Origin: a virus
Length of the DNA: 64,000 nt
Strand: one strand, 5' to 3'
IMG/VR virus record: IMGVR_UViG_3300030099_006944
Coordinates: 62,001 to 126,000 of that record
Below, piece after piece: positions 11,507 to 21,782 of the stretch (within the stretch, counting starts at the first letter, position 1; the number at the start of each line of letters is the position of its first letter). The notes beneath the pieces are model-generated. The model saw only the letters and a program-made list of their open reading frames with translations, was not told the origin of the DNA and ran no database searches. The translations under genes and the position numbers were made by a program.

Positions 11507-12483
11507 CATTTTTCAATAAAAAAACTGATGTGATCAATTTTGAATTGACCCCTTTGGGGCGAGAATTGCTAGCGCAAGGAAAATTAAAACCCAAGCATTA
11601 CGAGTTTGTCGACGATGATATATTGTATGATATTGCTTATGATGGTACTAGTACGGAGACACAAGAATCGGCGCATAATAGAATTGTTAATGAGACGCCG
11701 CGACTCAAAAACATCTTGATCAAATCCGGTGTTGAGTCGAATTTTATTATCAAGGAAACAGCCGGACATTATAACGACAGGATATATAATAGAAGATTGA
11801 CATACGATCAGAAATCCTACGATGCCTTAGGGCAGAGTTCATATGTTTCAGATATGAGCCCTTCGTTTCAAGTGCAAATGCTTAAGGGAGAGATATCCAG
11901 CAGCGCAAACTATTTGACCAGTTCAGTGGTAACTCACTTGCCGATTCCACAAGTTGAAATAGATGTCGCATTAGTTTTGTCGACTGGGTCAGTTGCACTA
12001 GATGATCGCGACAACCTAGGTATGATTTCAGATATATATCCGGATGGAAAATTTATTATTATGGAAACAGAATTTCCTTTAATACACTTAAAAGAATTCG
12101 GATCTTTTTACGAAAAGGAGAATTTTGAAATCGAAGTATATAGTATAGAGTCGGATACAATAGCAAACCAACAAACTGTGGAGAAATTAGTGCCCCTTTT
12201 ATTCGCAAAAGAACATAATCATATAAAAAATGGTATATATTTAGAAGAAGAGCCAATAGAAGGTGATCCTGAGGTCGTTGCTTTGCATGAAGAAGTTTCT
12301 TATTATTTTGACATACTGGTTGACGACGAAATACCACGTGAAGAAATCTGTGAGGCTGTGGAAGAATTATCTATCAACAGTCAGTTTCTAGATAAAGAAT
12401 TGTTGTGTCCGGATAAGCGCACTGACCGTTTTAACTTGTACGGCACACAAGTTACCGATTCTGACATAGAGGATTGTGATTAA
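11503..12483 (+). CDS. Tail-associated protein with LTxxGRxxLAxG N-terminus (paralogue 1)
   Basis: The 326-residue protein starts inside the stop of the previous gene (ATGA). Its N-terminus (FELTPLGRELLAQGKL, then HYEFVDDDILYD) matches that of the protein at 18414 (VLTDEGRKKLAAGNF, then HFALGDDEINYE), so the two share an N-terminal domain. After about residue 45 they diverge. The C-terminal half is acidic, with several Glu-Glu runs, and contains two or three Cys. This N-terminal pattern is familiar from structural clusters of large marine phages, but no biochemical role is known to me. The gene sits between giant virion genes and is followed by a TAATG overlap. Confidence 0.65.
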   Translation: MTFFNKKTDVINFELTPLGRELLAQGKLKPKHYEFVDDDILYDIAYDGTSTETQESAHNRIVNETPRLKNILIKSGVESNFIIKETAGHYNDRIYNRRLTYDQKSYDALGQSSYVSDMSPSFQVQMLKGEISSSANYLTSSVVTHLPIPQVEIDVALVLSTGSVALDDRDNLGMISDIYPDGKFIIMETEFPLIHLKEFGSFYEKENFEIEVYSIESDTIANQQTVEKLVPLLFAKEHNHIKNGIYLEEEPIEGDPEVVALHEEVSYYFDILVDDEIPREEICEAVEELSINSQFLDKELLCPDKRTDRFNLYGTQVTDSDIEDCD

Positions 12484-15400
12484 TGAGTATTTATGATGTA
12501 GGTGTGGAGAACCTCCCCAATGTATACATTCAGGACGTTAAAGTGGTCGTCGAAGCAAATGAGAAAATTCTTTTAACTTCGGTTTACTTAAAAGATCATT
12601 TGTACAAACCCTCATGGTCCGGAGAAAACCAAATCTTGGAAGACCTTAGAGTCAGATTACTAGTCGTGTATGATGACGGATCCAACTTGGGTGAATACAA
12701 CGCGATTGTAGACTCCTTAAATGCCGGCACAGCTTCTGTGTTGGACTATGAAGATGTCAGTAGTAATTATACAATCGCATCAGAAGAACCCAATACATTC
12801 GTTGGTCCGAAGCCTGATCAAGCCTTGGCTATATATCGCGCGAGTTTTAATATTAGCTTACCTAAAAATTGTTCTGACATTACCCTGTATGTTTGTTCGT
12901 ATTATGACTTTGGAACAACTTTAAAAAATGATTTTTTCAACTATTTTGCCGGACCAGTAGCGTCCGAAAAAATTATGTCTGCCGGAGAAAGAAACCAAAA
13001 CTCAGGATACTTTTATTTTCCAGATACCAATGAACCATATGGAGGCCCAGTTCACTATCATGAAGGCGTTGGGTATATGGAAGGATCCACACACAGAGAT
13101 GCCCCGCATCCTTTGTTGGTTTTTGTCGACAGAAAAGATCCCAAAATAAAATTAGGAGAAAGTATTCTCGACATACCTTCGATTGACAAAAGCGCTTTAC
13201 CATCTAACATGTCGACACAAATTAACGACAACAACATAGCGCACATAGAAACATACACCATGACAAAAAAGTCTAGTGTGCAATCTTTGGTGCACATAAA
13301 TCCAGCAGCTATGATACTTCAAGCAACAGACAGTGCAGCAATTTTGAGACATCTAAATCCGGCAGAATATCAGAGGTTAATCAGCCAGAATTTTCAGATT
13401 TTGTCACTTAAGATATTTCGAAAGCACCACAATTCTAGTGCTCGCAATATGGAATCAGACCCGAATGAATTGATAATCGACGTCCCAGTCATTGGGAATT
13501 CATTTCCTAGAAGCTGTTGTTACGTGTTCGATCCAAACACAGAAACTTCTGCGAAATATTCTTTCACAAATAAATCAATTATAAACGCTAGTCGCCCTCA
13601 AAGCCAAGGAGATATGTTGATAGTCCCCGGGGAAATTTACAAATCAGACTTGGAGAAATCTACGTCACACAAAATTTCTGAGATTCAAGAATTGGGGTTT
13701 ATGCAAGATGCTAGTATAAGAACTTTCCTGTTAGAAGATATGCTGTATGCCTCCTCTGCTCCGCAAATTTCATATGTTGTAAGTGTATCATTTAGGCAGA
13801 CCCTAGACTACTACATTAAGCAGGTACTAAATAATTTGTCTGTTTCGATTAATTTTTTGTCTAGTTTGATATCAGACTGCGGAAGGTCCGCCAATTATAA
13901 TGTGGCCTTCGGGACTTTTACCGAAGCTTACAAGTCTTTTGTTGCAGCGGAAATTGGGATTGATTATAATCCTGCCACTAAAAATGTTTTTTTGAACGCG
14001 TTTCTCTCCAATTTGGATATCTATGATGTCCAACCAGACCCTTATATAAAATTGATAGGGTCTGCTGTTGATGCGCACAAACTATTGTATACTTCCGGTT
14101 CCGACCAAATGATACAATCTCTTGTCGACAGTATACTTCCTTTTACAACCACTGTGGAAACATTAAGAGCACTATATGATGATTTAATGAGAATACAACA
14201 AGAGATAGAATCAATATATGGAATTAGCTCTTCAAACTTTGCAAACAGTAATGAATCTAATACCGGGGAGGTTGTTACTAGTTTGTTTGTTGATAACGGT
14301 GACACTTTCGAAATTCAACCGGTTGATTTAGGATATAATGTTTTCACAAACTTAGAAGGATCAAATATAAAATTTACCAAACAACAACTAAGAAACAGAT
14401 TGTCTTACGAAGAAAAATATTACATGAACTTGAAAAACAATCCCGAGGCCCCTTCTATAGATTCTAGTGTTAGGGATAATTTTGATTACTACAAGATCGA
14501 TCGTCTAAGGTATCTTACTCCGTTAGGGATCAAGATAGAAGACAGCCTCATCGATCTAACGCCTAGCTTTACAGACATCAATTCCTCTGCGATTATGTTT
14601 TTCAGACTACGTGCTATGGGTTTTATATCCGATACTACTCCCAACAATTCATCTGGTGAGAATGCCTTTTCCGGAAAAATGACAGCAACCGACGGTAGTG
14701 TACTTTCTATAACAAATGAAAACTTAGATGAAGAAGAAGATGGCTTAGTAATAATACCATCGACACAGTATACAAATCCGCTTAATGGAAACACTATTAC
14801 AATCGACGGGTTAAAGTTGGGGGACGATGATGACATCTGGCTTCCAAATTCTGAATCGGATATACTTTTGGTATCCGCTTTTTCGACATTGCAAACGGTC
14901 TCTCCAAGCTGGTATCTAGATTATCCGCCGCACCATAAAGCCATGATGTTTGATAATTGGGGTATGTCGGGATATGATTTTTTTACCAACAACAGGTTTC
15001 GTAGAATAATAGCAGAGACTGCCATGAATGTCATGAGGATGGAGTGTATAACTGGTTTTGATAATTCCTCAACTTCTGGTCTTGAAATTTTAAGTAGCCC
15101 AACAATTACAGCACTGTCAGATGACTTGCTGAACTCAAACAAGCCGTTCTTTTGTTTTTGCGAACCACACAGTCCAGACATTGGCTTTGGTTATTTCAAA
15201 TCCACACAGGCTGATTCCGCACGAACAGAACCGGTTCCTGTTTTAAACAACTTGGCTTATACCGTAGGACAAGTAGAAATATCACGAACTGATCCGTTAA
15301 AGATTACAACAAACTTCACATACAATTATAGAGACTTGAAGGAGTATTATAAATCAAACATTGTCTTGCAAGATCCTAATAAGACCGGTGTTTTGTCATA

Positions 15401-16190
15401 TCTTGGATCGCATCCGTTAGATTTAAGCGCAGCAGCACTTTTAGACATTGTTCCACCTAATGTGGTGGGAATAGAAGCGTCTGGTAAGCCCGTTTTGGCA
15501 CCAAGACCATCGGGGTACGGAGTAACTAATTTCCCAATTGATACCAGACCAACAGATGCTAATGACAGACCAGTCGGCACTGGGATAGATCGTGGATTAG
15601 GTGTGGTTGGTCAAGGTAACACAAATGCATACCGTGGTCAACGTAACCGTCAACCGGGCGCGATGGGAAGCATGCCTCAACCCGGATCACCGGTCGGAGC
15701 ATATGGTTCTGGTGGTGCGCGTAGTACCCCAACAGCACCGGGATCAGGTCGTCGTAGTTCATTACCGAACCCTAGAACAACCCCATCATCTCGAACAGCC
15801 CCATCGTTACCCACAGGTGGAAACACCGATAATGCACCAACTGGACGTGGAATAACATCGATGCCCGGACGATCTAGTTCTTCGGTACCAAGAGGCAACA
15901 GCAATTCGCCACATAATGTACCCGGCACTAGATCGGCAAAAGCTCCTAGTCGACCTCCACGACCTTCTGGTCAAAGAAACAGTCCGCCTTCATCGAGGGG
16001 CACACCGCAAAGTTCTCCTAGCGGAAGATCTAGTGGTAATGTGACCGGCGGCAATACAACCGGTGGAACATCTTCACAACCAACTCCTTCATCTCCACAG
16101 AGTTCACCTTCTAGTAGAAGCACTGGAACTCCCAGCAGAAGGTCTAGTGGTAACGTGAGCGGCAGAAACACAGGCGGAGGAAGATATTAA
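12483..16190 (+). CDS. Large virion protein with long disordered Ser/Pro/Gly/Arg tail
   Basis: The protein has 1,235 residues and the start overlaps the previous stop (TAATG). Residues 1 to about 1040 look globular with mixed alpha/beta composition and no recognised domain. The last roughly 190 residues are a low-complexity, positively charged tail of Ser, Pro, Gly, Thr and Arg. Within it a short unit recurs, seen as GRSSGNVTGGNTTGG and RRSSGNVSGRNTGGGRY. The tail looks intrinsically disordered and could be a flexible linker or a sticky surface. The next gene starts in the stop codon. A structural role is inferred from the neighbouring genes. Confidence 0.65.
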   Translation: MSIYDVGVENLPNVYIQDVKVVVEANEKILLTSVYLKDHLYKPSWSGENQILEDLRVRLLVVYDDGSNLGEYNAIVDSLNAGTASVLDYEDVSSNYTIASEEPNTFVGPKPDQALAIYRASFNISLPKNCSDITLYVCSYYDFGTTLKNDFFNYFAGPVASEKIMSAGERNQNSGYFYFPDTNEPYGGPVHYHEGVGYMEGSTHRDAPHPLLVFVDRKDPKIKLGESILDIPSIDKSALPSNMSTQINDNNIAHIETYTMTKKSSVQSLVHINPAAMILQATDSAAILRHLNPAEYQRLISQNFQILSLKIFRKHHNSSARNMESDPNELIIDVPVIGNSFPRSCCYVFDPNTETSAKYSFTNKSIINASRPQSQGDMLIVPGEIYKSDLEKSTSHKISEIQELGFMQDASIRTFLLEDMLYASSAPQISYVVSVSFRQTLDYYIKQVLNNLSVSINFLSSLISDCGRSANYNVAFGTFTEAYKSFVAAEIGIDYNPATKNVFLNAFLSNLDIYDVQPDPYIKLIGSAVDAHKLLYTSGSDQMIQSLVDSILPFTTTVETLRALYDDLMRIQQEIESIYGISSSNFANSNESNTGEVVTSLFVDNGDTFEIQPVDLGYNVFTNLEGSNIKFTKQQLRNRLSYEEKYYMNLKNNPEAPSIDSSVRDNFDYYKIDRLRYLTPLGIKIEDSLIDLTPSFTDINSSAIMFFRLRAMGFISDTTPNNSSGENAFSGKMTATDGSVLSITNENLDEEEDGLVIIPSTQYTNPLNGNTITIDGLKLGDDDDIWLPNSESDILLVSAFSTLQTVSPSWYLDYPPHHKAMMFDNWGMSGYDFFTNNRFRRIIAETAMNVMRMECITGFDNSSTSGLEILSSPTITALSDDLLNSNKPFFCFCEPHSPDIGFGYFKSTQADSARTEPVPVLNNLAYTVGQVEISRTDPLKITTNFTYNYRDLKEYYKSNIVLQDPNKTGVLSYLGSHPLDLSAAALLDIVPPNVVGIEASGKPVLAPRPSGYGVTNFPIDTRPTDANDRPVGTGIDRGLGVVGQGNTNAYRGQRNRQPGAMGSMPQPGSPVGAYGSGGARSTPTAPGSGRRSSLPNPRTTPSSRTAPSLPTGGNTDNAPTGRGITSMPGRSSSSVPRGNSNSPHNVPGTRSAKAPSRPPRPSGQRNSPPSSRGTPQSSPSGRSSGNVTGGNTTGGTSSQPTPSSPQSSPSSRSTGTPSRRSSGNVSGRNTGGGRY

Positions 16191-18394
16191 TGAGAAAATA
16201 TTTTAACGTAAACAACTATCAAACAAACAACGATAGACTAAGAGGTCATTTGGGTAATTTTCCGGCTATAACTGGTTCGGTCAGTTACAGGGATAACAAA
16301 ATCACCAATGAAGTCATAGAGCCACCTGTCATTCACAAGAACAAAATCTTTCCCTCTATAACTCAAAAGGTTTTTGTGTATTCTGATGAAAACGTGTTTC
16401 GTGATGGAGCACAATGGAGAGCGCACATAAACTCTTTGATTCAGCCTAATTTATATGTTGACCACTCTTTTGCAACTAACATAAGGTCTACGGAGTGTAA
16501 TTTTCATCGATTAAGACACATACCAGAGTATGAAGATTTCTGCAAGGGCCTAGATACACGAGAACTCTTAAATTATAATATAGCTTATACAACTAGTGAT
16601 AGTGAGTTGATCAATGACATGGCTACCTTGAGAAACACGTTTGACGGTGATTTATTTTATGGCGATTTCGGAGCGAAAGGGAACAACAAGCACTTACAGA
16701 CAGTGATCGACAATTACGATAGACGCTTGGCACTATCAGAGGTGGGTAGAAGAAATATTGTAGCCAAGAACCAGAACATATACATTATGAACAAAACCAA
16801 AAGTTCTAGAATAAAATTAAAGGATCCAATATTTCCTTGCAACGTAAAGATCACTAGCAACAACCACATCTTACATAACAACGAATTGTTAGATATATTT
16901 GAAGAATATAATTATGAAAAATTAATATTTCAAGCAATAAACAACAACTCTCCTTCGCAAATCATTGAATTTCAAGGCGCATCTATGATAAAGGCTTATG
17001 ATTTGATTGAGTTGTTTTCAAATCTAGATTTTAAGAACTTCCAAGAAAAAGAGAATGAATTGTTTTTGTTAAACGAAAATGATAAAGTAGACAACTTAGT
17101 TAACCGGTTTGTAAATCAAATTAACACAATTAAGGTTTTAGAAAAAATAAACAACTTGATTCAAGAAAATTTAAGAGACTATAATAAGATCATAAACACG
17201 GATCTTTGCAAAAGATATAATCTTGGCTATAAAATAGAGAAATACATTAACAATGACAATGGTGCACCTATACAAACATATTATATAAAAAATGATGAAA
17301 ATCATTTAGAACACATCGACACCCAGCTTAAATTTGGAACAAAATATTTTTACAAGGTGTACAACATCTCTTGTGTTATGGGTAACTCATATACTTATGA
17401 GAACATTGATATATCTAGCTTTGATGATGAAAACGAATTTCTCAATGAGAATTATGACACCACCCATGCATATAGGGCCAGTGCCACCGTCTCTATCGCT
17501 CCATCTATAAAGATTTTAGAGATCCCTATACATTCCTCTGCGAAAATGTTTTTCGATCTCGTGCCTCCGAAACCGTGGGTTGAGTTTTCTTTGAGTAGTA
17601 AAGGAGTAATGATTGACTTGGAGCCTATGGGATACAATAATTTAGAAAAGTTTGAGTACAAGCCAATCCACCCAGATGAAGCTTACGTGCGTGAAAACTT
17701 GGCTATGGCATCGGATGGGTTTGCAGAAAACGACAGAAGTACAGAATATTTCAACGGTACCTATATGATTTATCGATTAACTGAGCCGCCAAAATCTATG
17801 GAAGATTTTTATACTGCTCCGTCAAAAAGAGTTGAGGGACACATGGAGATAATTCAAAACAACAAGGTCGACCAAACAAGTCAACCACAAAAGAAAGTAA
17901 AGATGCTTTATTTATCTCATGATGACAAGATTTTGTCGAATAGAAAATATTATTATATATTCCGAGCAGTATCTCACCATGGTACACTATCAAATCCGTC
18001 CGATATATATGAGGTGGAAGTGGTTAAAACAGCCTCTGATAAACTACTTAATGTGAATTTATACGAATTCAAAACGCATAAGCGACATAAGAAGACAAAG
18101 GATTTTAAGAGACTTTTAAAGATTGAGCCTAGCTTTTTTCACATTCAATTTCCGTGGTCGGTCGACGCTGGTAATGTTGAGGATGCCTTGGATATCATGG
18201 CCGCTCCCGGGGACGGAGGCCACAGAAGTGTTGCAGATATCAGCTCTACTGAGGCACTAGATACAATAGGCGATGCAGGAAAGAAGCTGTTCTCTGAGTT
18301 GGGGAACAAGTTTAAGATCAGATTGACATCGAAGCATACAGGCAAAAAAATTGATTTAAATGTTAATTTTAAAATAATTAAGAAGACTAATTAA
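16190..18394 (+). CDS. Hypothetical virion-cluster protein
   Basis: The 734-residue protein starts in the previous stop (TAATG). The sequence is rich in Asn, Lys and Asp. Around residues 390-415 and 575-605 it has beta-rich stretches (FGTKYFYKVYNI and KYYYIFRAVSHHGTLSNPSD) that resemble fibronectin type III strands, which occur often in phage tail proteins. No catalytic motif is visible. The stop codon lies in an ACTAATTAA sequence shared with the upstream region of the next gene. Its position among large tail genes suggests a structural role. Confidence 0.6.
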   Translation: MRKYFNVNNYQTNNDRLRGHLGNFPAITGSVSYRDNKITNEVIEPPVIHKNKIFPSITQKVFVYSDENVFRDGAQWRAHINSLIQPNLYVDHSFATNIRSTECNFHRLRHIPEYEDFCKGLDTRELLNYNIAYTTSDSELINDMATLRNTFDGDLFYGDFGAKGNNKHLQTVIDNYDRRLALSEVGRRNIVAKNQNIYIMNKTKSSRIKLKDPIFPCNVKITSNNHILHNNELLDIFEEYNYEKLIFQAINNNSPSQIIEFQGASMIKAYDLIELFSNLDFKNFQEKENELFLLNENDKVDNLVNRFVNQINTIKVLEKINNLIQENLRDYNKIINTDLCKRYNLGYKIEKYINNDNGAPIQTYYIKNDENHLEHIDTQLKFGTKYFYKVYNISCVMGNSYTYENIDISSFDDENEFLNENYDTTHAYRASATVSIAPSIKILEIPIHSSAKMFFDLVPPKPWVEFSLSSKGVMIDLEPMGYNNLEKFEYKPIHPDEAYVRENLAMASDGFAENDRSTEYFNGTYMIYRLTEPPKSMEDFYTAPSKRVEGHMEIIQNNKVDQTSQPQKKVKMLYLSHDDKILSNRKYYYIFRAVSHHGTLSNPSDIYEVEVVKTASDKLLNVNLYEFKTHKRHKKTKDFKRLLKIEPSFFHIQFPWSVDAGNVEDALDIMAAPGDGGHRSVADISSTEALDTIGDAGKKLFSELGNKFKIRLTSKHTGKKIDLNVNFKIIKKTN

Positions 18395-18413
18395 GGTAAT
18401 TAAGGAGAATATT

Positions 18414-19352
18414 ATGGGTTTTCAAGATAACAGCGGCGACATTATATTAGATGTGGTACTAACAGACGAAGGCAGAAAAAAGCTAGCAGCAGGGAATTTT
18501 AATGTGACTCACTTTGCTTTGGGAGACGACGAGATAAATTACGAATTGTTTAACGTAGGTGCTTCAACTGCTCTCCAAGATTTGAGTATTTTACAAACCC
18601 CAGTATTAGAAGCATTCACTAATAACACAGCGTCAATGAAAAGCAAATTATTATACGGAATAGGATCTGGTAACGCTGGTATGATGAGTATTTGGTATTT
18701 GCCCACTCTGCTTCTTAATACCCTGAAAACCAACTCCAAAACCGAAGCAAATAAAAATGTATACATGGTGACAGCCGATAGTAACAGCTATACTAATACT
18801 AGTAACACTGGAATAGGAAGGACTGCAAACGGTGCTGTTGCTGGTATTCAAAATGGCGCCTTGACTTCCGGAGGAAGCAATAGCGATGGTCAGATTATAC
18901 GCGTAGATGCCGGTTATAACACCGGAGACACAAATTCGATTGATACTAATGTCTTCGAATCTAGTTTTACAATAACCATGGACGATCGTTTATTAAAACT
19001 GCGAGACACCACTGGTCAAGCACTGGGTTATGTTGATATTGATGATGACGGGTTTGCAATATACAATTCGGTTTCATTATTTAACGCAGCCTCTCAGACT
19101 GTTACTAATAGTGTAGAAACTCCAATCGTCAATGGTGGATATTTGACGGGATTCTTGGCCTTTAAACTTGGTGCGAATACTGCGAATCTAGTGTCCAGTT
19201 ATCTTTTTGATAAAATGGGTAACACCAGCACTATGACAAACGAAGCCGGCGGTACTCAGGATATCAAATATATCGATACTACTGTGAGAGTCACTGGTAA
19301 TGTTTTGGGGTCCTCAATTGATATACCGGTTAGAGTCGTAAAATTAGCTTAA
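18414..19352 (+). CDS. Tail-associated protein with LTDEGRKKLAAG N-terminus (paralogue 2)
   Basis: The protein has 312 residues. The ATG follows AAGGAGA at good spacing. N-terminal residues 10-45 (VLTDEGRKKLAAGNF, HFALGDDEINY) are shared with the product of the gene at 11503. The rest is a Ser/Thr/Asn/Gly-rich beta-type sequence typical of virion surface proteins. It lacks the acidic C-terminus of paralogue 1. A candidate late-promoter motif ACTAATTA lies 20 bases upstream. A tail role is inferred from context. Confidence 0.65.
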   Translation: MGFQDNSGDIILDVVLTDEGRKKLAAGNFNVTHFALGDDEINYELFNVGASTALQDLSILQTPVLEAFTNNTASMKSKLLYGIGSGNAGMMSIWYLPTLLLNTLKTNSKTEANKNVYMVTADSNSYTNTSNTGIGRTANGAVAGIQNGALTSGGSNSDGQIIRVDAGYNTGDTNSIDTNVFESSFTITMDDRLLKLRDTTGQALGYVDIDDDGFAIYNSVSLFNAASQTVTNSVETPIVNGGYLTGFLAFKLGANTANLVSSYLFDKMGNTSTMTNEAGGTQDIKYIDTTVRVTGNVLGSSIDIPVRVVKLA

Positions 19353-19365
19353 AAAAGGATAGAAA

Positions 19366-20481
19366 ATGACAACTTATAAACCATTAAACCAAACAGATCA
19401 AGTCCAAACCCGAACGCTACTTCATGAAGCGATTCCCTTAACAGGATCTATTTCATCCGGATCATATACCGGAAACAACATCAAGAACTTTTCACATGGT
19501 ATGTTCCAATCAGTATATGATTATCCGTACCTCTCTTCTAGTGCCAATCATATATATGATATCACCTTTGGATACCACAGTGATTCTCCGTACTCTGGTT
19601 CTAGTAACACACAGAACGCAAAAAAGATAAACATCTACAATCAAATGGCACAAGTTTTAATGGGATATGATGTCAATGGTAATATTCAAAAATTTGATCA
19701 AGATGGAGATATTGCCGGTGGTGGCTCTAAAATACAGGAGGCAATATTTATAACTTTTTCTAGATTGCTTGTTAAAGATGAAATCAAAAAAGGTTCTTTT
19801 AATTTGACACTTGGAGTAAATCAGGCATATGGTAATCAAGATGGCTCTGTAATGGAGAAAAAGTTGTTGATCCATGATGCTTCTGGCTCTGATAGTTATT
19901 TTACCAACTCCCCAACAGGAGAGTATGGTATCCTGTATGCTACTGGTAGTACCACTGTTGGTACTGCTCCTACCACAAAAGGCATCAATACAGCATACCC
20001 AGTAGGTCTAATATTTTATCAAGCCGGGGTTGCTGTGATTAGTGGGTCTATTTTTATGGACGAAGCCGCAGGTGGTATTTTGCACAACAGCAATGCGGGA
20101 ACAATTCAATTTATGCCTGACAATCTTCACGGTGGTGACAATGGCTTTTTCGATCTGACAGGTTCTTCTATATCTGGTGCCGCGGAAGCATTGAGATTGA
20201 GAATAGATGACTTGTCATTTAACAACACGATCGAGCTTAACTCTTCGATTTATTTCTGTCGCGCATCTCATAATGAATTTAATTTTTCAAGTAATCCAAC
20301 TTATATCGATGGCGCCAAGATCAGAGTTAAAGGAACACAGGAAGACCCTCCTGTTGCCTATATCACAACTATTGGCCTGTATTCAGCAGACAGAGTGCTG
20401 TTGGCTGTTGGAAAACTATCAGAACCAATCCGCAAAGATCCAAGTATCGAACTAACATTTAGAGCCCGATTAGATTACTAA
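19366..20481 (+). CDS. Virion protein, paralogue of the next gene
   Basis: The 371-residue protein starts at an ATG after AAAGGA. Its C-terminal third is related to that of the next gene product. Both have a beta-rich block, a short FSSNPTY or HSNNPTY motif, a YITTIGLY or YISKIKVY strand, a glycine or alanine-containing strand before KLSEPI or MAKPIKK, and an end of the type ELTFRARLDY or IFKLKLDI. The start of the protein is Ser/Tyr-rich (SSSANHIYDITFG). No enzyme motif is visible. A tail or baseplate role is likely from position and the duplication. Confidence 0.65.
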   Translation: MTTYKPLNQTDQVQTRTLLHEAIPLTGSISSGSYTGNNIKNFSHGMFQSVYDYPYLSSSANHIYDITFGYHSDSPYSGSSNTQNAKKINIYNQMAQVLMGYDVNGNIQKFDQDGDIAGGGSKIQEAIFITFSRLLVKDEIKKGSFNLTLGVNQAYGNQDGSVMEKKLLIHDASGSDSYFTNSPTGEYGILYATGSTTVGTAPTTKGINTAYPVGLIFYQAGVAVISGSIFMDEAAGGILHNSNAGTIQFMPDNLHGGDNGFFDLTGSSISGAAEALRLRIDDLSFNNTIELNSSIYFCRASHNEFNFSSNPTYIDGAKIRVKGTQEDPPVAYITTIGLYSADRVLLAVGKLSEPIRKDPSIELTFRARLDY

Positions 20482-21758
20482 TGTATAAGTATGAATTTAC
20501 AGATGAAGAAATATTTACAAATCGAATTAAAACCTATCCGGAGTTTAATTTATTTGTATATCAAGGAAATCTGTATGTAAACAAAGAGGTACCCAAAGCC
20601 GGAACGAAAGGTGGTATAGAGGTATACAACATAAACAGCAATAGATCTGGTGATCTAAAAGTCTACCCTTTTGTACAAGCTAATGGACACAAACAAGATT
20701 TCAGAAAAAGAAATCCGCAACCAATGGTTAAGTTGTTTTCTGAAAATTATGGCTATATTGGTCCGTACGAATTCATATCGAGTAGAAACTTTGCTGGCTT
20801 TCCAGCACAAGGAACAGTCACATCGTCATATTCAGAAGTGGTACCAATAACCCGAAGATCAACTTCGGCAGTTAGCAGCTATACTAGAAGTTATTTTGAT
20901 ATAGGCTCTGGTTCTACTGGTGTTGGTAATATCGCTCTACCAGTTACCATAAATACCACCGCATCGGCTCTTCAAACAGCAGCGAGGAAGTATAAATATA
21001 ATTCTCGACATTTTACTTTCAATTCCCCTGCTAAAGAGCTAAATAGAAACTTACTCACATCAGACATAAATTTTATTTTTATTCCGACGGTATATTACGG
21101 ATCTTCAATCAAACGAGGCTCTGTCATTCTAGACTATTATGTCACTGGATCTAAAATAGCATCATGTCATGACAAGAAAGAGAACGGAGAATTGTATGAA
21201 ACAACTGGGTCTGCTAGTGGGTCTGTTGTTGGTATCGTTCTTTATGATGAGGGAGTTATAATGCTAACAGGTGCAGTAGCCCAAGGCACAAACAACTCTA
21301 TTCAGTATGTTTCAGGTAGTCCCTCTACTAACACTTGGATGCACTATGGAACCACCATGAACGATGGCGTGGTACCTTCTCTTTCCAATAGAACATTGGC
21401 TTCCGCTAGTTTTGGATTGAATTTCAAAGGAACTAGTTATGTCAATACACTAACGATGCTAGCAAAAGCGCCCAAAGGTCATCTTAACCACTCGAACAAT
21501 CCCACGTATAAGAAAAAAACCGCACCAGAAAATACAATAGCAGTGACGGGTAGTGGACTATATTATGAACCCTCATCAAAAATTGCAAATGTTGTGACCT
21601 CGTCATATACGTCTGCTTCTTTTGAAAAAGTAACTTACATATCGAAAATTAAAGTCTATGATGACAATTACAATTTAATTGGGGTTGCAACAATGGCCAA
21701 GCCAATTAAGAAAACAGAAGATAAAGAATATATTTTTAAATTAAAACTTGACATATAA
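20481..21758 (+). CDS. Virion protein, paralogue of the previous gene
   Basis: The protein has 425 residues and its ATG overlaps the previous stop (TAATG). The C-terminal about 110 residues align with those of its neighbour (LNFKGTSYVNTLTMLAKAP, HSNNPTY, YISKIKVYDDN, MAKPIKK, KLKLDI). The N-terminal half differs. It is the last gene of the left structural block. A sigma70-type promoter for the next gene overlaps its final codons and stop. No domain of known function is recognised. Confidence 0.65.
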   Translation: MYKYEFTDEEIFTNRIKTYPEFNLFVYQGNLYVNKEVPKAGTKGGIEVYNINSNRSGDLKVYPFVQANGHKQDFRKRNPQPMVKLFSENYGYIGPYEFISSRNFAGFPAQGTVTSSYSEVVPITRRSTSAVSSYTRSYFDIGSGSTGVGNIALPVTINTTASALQTAARKYKYNSRHFTFNSPAKELNRNLLTSDINFIFIPTVYYGSSIKRGSVILDYYVTGSKIASCHDKKENGELYETTGSASGSVVGIVLYDEGVIMLTGAVAQGTNNSIQYVSGSPSTNTWMHYGTTMNDGVVPSLSNRTLASASFGLNFKGTSYVNTLTMLAKAPKGHLNHSNNPTYKKKTAPENTIAVTGSGLYYEPSSKIANVVTSSYTSASFEKVTYISKIKVYDDNYNLIGVATMAKPIKKTEDKEYIFKLKLDI

Positions 21759-21776
21759 CTGTTAGTATGTTATAAT
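21748..21776 (+). promoter_or_regulatory. Consensus sigma70 promoter, probably giving a leaderless mRNA
   Basis: TTGACA at 21748-21753 and TATAAT at 21771-21776 are both perfect consensus hexamers, separated by exactly 17 bases. A start site about seven bases after the -10 box falls on or next to the A of the ATG at 21783. The spacer contains a short inverted repeat, TAAC-T-GTTA. No Shine-Dalgarno site is present before the ATG. Confidence 0.85.
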
Positions 21777-21782
21777 ATATAT

